From Pyropia haitanensis (Eukaryota > Rhodophyta > Bangiophyceae > Bangiales > Bangiaceae): 64,000 nucleotides of DNA. A program made the translations under genes and the position numbers. The DNA lies in NCBI GenBank assembly GCA_008729055.1, contig SDUX01000121.1, forward strand, positions 1 through 64,000, written 5' to 3'. Positions 62,575-64,000 of the stretch are shown here, one piece after another (positions within the stretch are counted from its first letter, which is position 1; each line of letters starts with the position of its first letter). The notes beneath the pieces were generated by a model that was given only the letters and a program-made list of their open reading frames with translations, had not been told where the DNA came from and did no database searches.

Positions 62575-63165
62575 CGAGGCGATGCGGCGAGGGGTGTCAG
62601 ACAGACCGTGGCGGCAAAGGGAACGTCCCAGGGCGGGGTGTGGCGGTGAAAGGGCCACAGGGACCGGCGGGGGCGTTTGGCCGGGTAGTCGCGGCGGTCT
62701 CCAATGTCGGCACGAAACGGGCGGCACTGATCGCGGGCGCCAAGGCGCGCACCGTCGCGACGCGGCTACACTCCACCCTCCGTCCGGCGACGGCGGCGGG
62801 CCGGCGTCGAGGAGTAGATCCAACGCCACGGTCGCCGTGGTGCAGCAAACCCGTCCCTTGGCCCGAAGACTGGACAAATTCAGTGGCGCTCTTTTCGTGC
62901 CCGCTCGCCGTCGCGCCGCGTCGTCTGCGGCATCGTCACCTTCGCGACGCCGCCGGTGGCCCCCTCCGCTTCTGCCGACCGCCTGTGTCGTCTGCGCCTG
63001 CGTGGCACTCCCCCCCCCACGCCCCCCCTCTTTTTCGGCCACTCACGCCGCCCTCTTCCCGACCCCCTCGCCACCCCTGTTCCGTCTCCCAGCCCCTCCC
63101 TCCCCTCACCCTCCTCCTCCCCCCCGTCTCCCGTCCCTCTGCGCCCCGCTCACCCCCCCCCCACC
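62575..63165. other. Divergent promoter region
   Basis: Head-to-head space between the hydrolase gene and IMP4. Open frames cross it on both strands, but none has family motifs. Confidence 0.45.
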
Positions 63166-64000
63166 ATGCTACGCCGGGAGGTGCGGCTCCGCCGCGAGTA
63201 CCTGTACCGCAAGTCGTTGGAGGGCGCCGCCAAGGCCGACTATGAGCGCCGCCTGGCCATCCGCAACGCCCTCGCGGCGGGCAAGCCCATCCCGACCGAG
63301 CTCCGCGGCGCCGACCCCTACATCCGCGACGCCGACACCTACGCCGACGCCGCGCACGACGCACCGCGGAGCCACGTGGACGATGAGTACGCCGACGCCG
63401 GGGCGACGCCGCCCAAGGTGGTCGTCACCACCAGCCGCGACCCGTCGTCCCGGCTGGCGCAGTTTGCCAAGGAGGTGCGGCTGCTGGTGCCCAACGCGCA
63501 GCGGCTCAACCGGGGGGGGCTCATCGTGCCCGACCTAATGGCCGCGTGCCGCAGCAACGGCGTCACGGACGTGATCGTGCTGCACGAGACGCGCGGCGAG
63601 CCCGACGCGCTCATCGTATGCCACCTGCCCTACGGGCCGACGGCGTACTTTAGCCTGTCGGGCGTGGTGCTGCGGCACGACGTGCACGACGCGTCGGTGG
63701 GGACCATGTCTCTCGCGTACCCGCACCTGGTGTTTGACGGGTTTGACACGCCCCTCGGGCGGCGCGTCGCGTCCGTCCTCAAGTACCTGTTCCCGGTGCC
63801 AAAGGCGGACGCCGCGCGGGTGGTATCGTTTGTCAACCGGGCGGACGGGGTGAGCATGCGGCACCACACGTTCAACGCGGGCGCGGCGGGCAAGGGCCGC
63901 GAGGAGGACGTGGCGCTCAAGGAGGTGGGGCCCCGCATGGAGATGTCCCTCTACCAGCTGCGGCTGGGCACGTTGGAGCAGAAGCAGGCCGACGACGAGT
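63166..64000 (+). CDS. IMP4: U3 snoRNP protein IMP4 (Brix domain), cut by window end
   Basis: The ATG at 63166 gives MLRREVRLRREYLYRKSLEG, the typical IMP4 start, and a basic helical N-terminus. The Brix domain begins near residue 85 (PKVVVTTSRDPSSRLAQFAK) with LLVPNAQRLNRGG, then VTDVIVLHETRGEPDALIVC, HLPYGPTAYFSLSGVVLRHD, PHLVFDGFDTPLGRRVASVL and RVVSFVNRADGVSMRHHTF, closely matching the family. IMP4 acts with IMP3 and MPP10 in the small-subunit processome for 18S rRNA maturation in the nucleolus. About 278 residues are present; the frame is open at the edge, so the last few residues lie outside. Confidence 0.95.
   Translation, partial: MLRREVRLRREYLYRKSLEGAAKADYERRLAIRNALAAGKPIPTELRGADPYIRDADTYADAAHDAPRSHVDDEYADAGATPPKVVVTTSRDPSSRLAQFAKEVRLLVPNAQRLNRGGLIVPDLMAACRSNGVTDVIVLHETRGEPDALIVCHLPYGPTAYFSLSGVVLRHDVHDASVGTMSLAYPHLVFDGFDTPLGRRVASVLKYLFPVPKADAARVVSFVNRADGVSMRHHTFNAGAAGKGREEDVALKEVGPRMEMSLYQLRLGTLEQKQADDE

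Overview
The window reads as nuclear DNA of a very GC-rich, photosynthetic eukaryote. It has single-copy eukaryotic genes (SPT5, IMP4, PEX10, an ARID chromatin protein, an isopentenyl phosphate kinase), few and short introns (292, 220 and about 353 bp where they can be placed), plastid-like transit peptides, long G/C homopolymers and chromovirus-type retrotransposons. A bangiophyte red alga (Porphyra/Pyropia type) fits well, but the sequence alone does not prove it.

Layout. 1-5201: a Ty3/gypsy chromovirus on the + strand with intact gag and pol; its 5' LTR lies off the left edge. 6506-10261 (-): a large Fanzor-like protein, the eukaryotic relative of the TnpB RNA-guided nucleases. 10.3-15.1 kb: low-complexity GC-rich DNA with no confident gene. 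15116-24537: a complete second chromovirus on the - strand, with almost identical LTRs, gag and pol in a -1 frame relation, an unusual methyltransferase-like C-terminal domain on Pol, and open frames antisense to pol before its 3' LTR. 24.5-32.4 kb: low-complexity DNA, an Ala/Gly-rich helical-repeat-like reading frame on the - strand, and a 648-bp MITE-like element.

32.4-64 kb is a host gene block: a secreted GH5 glycosidase (+), isopentenyl phosphate kinase (-), an ARID-domain chromatin subunit (+), a plastid-type aldo-keto reductase (-), a 1301-residue Thr/Pro-rich membrane protein (+), an NT-C2/coiled-coil protein (-), SPT5 (+), a three-exon glutathione S-transferase (-), a degenerate internal telomere tract, PEX10 (-), a metallo-beta-lactamase-fold hydrolase (-) and the start of IMP4 (+).

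Two themes run through the window. First, at least six host genes are broken in frame almost exactly at runs of 8-19 G or C, while the protein remains recognisable on both sides. That points to assembly errors in homopolymers, or less likely to real slippage, so the gene models join frames and are given as spans. Second, both retroelements carry a canonical -1 frameshift heptamer at the gag end (CCCAAAA and GGGAAAC). The three introns that can be placed all begin GTACG rather than GTRAG.
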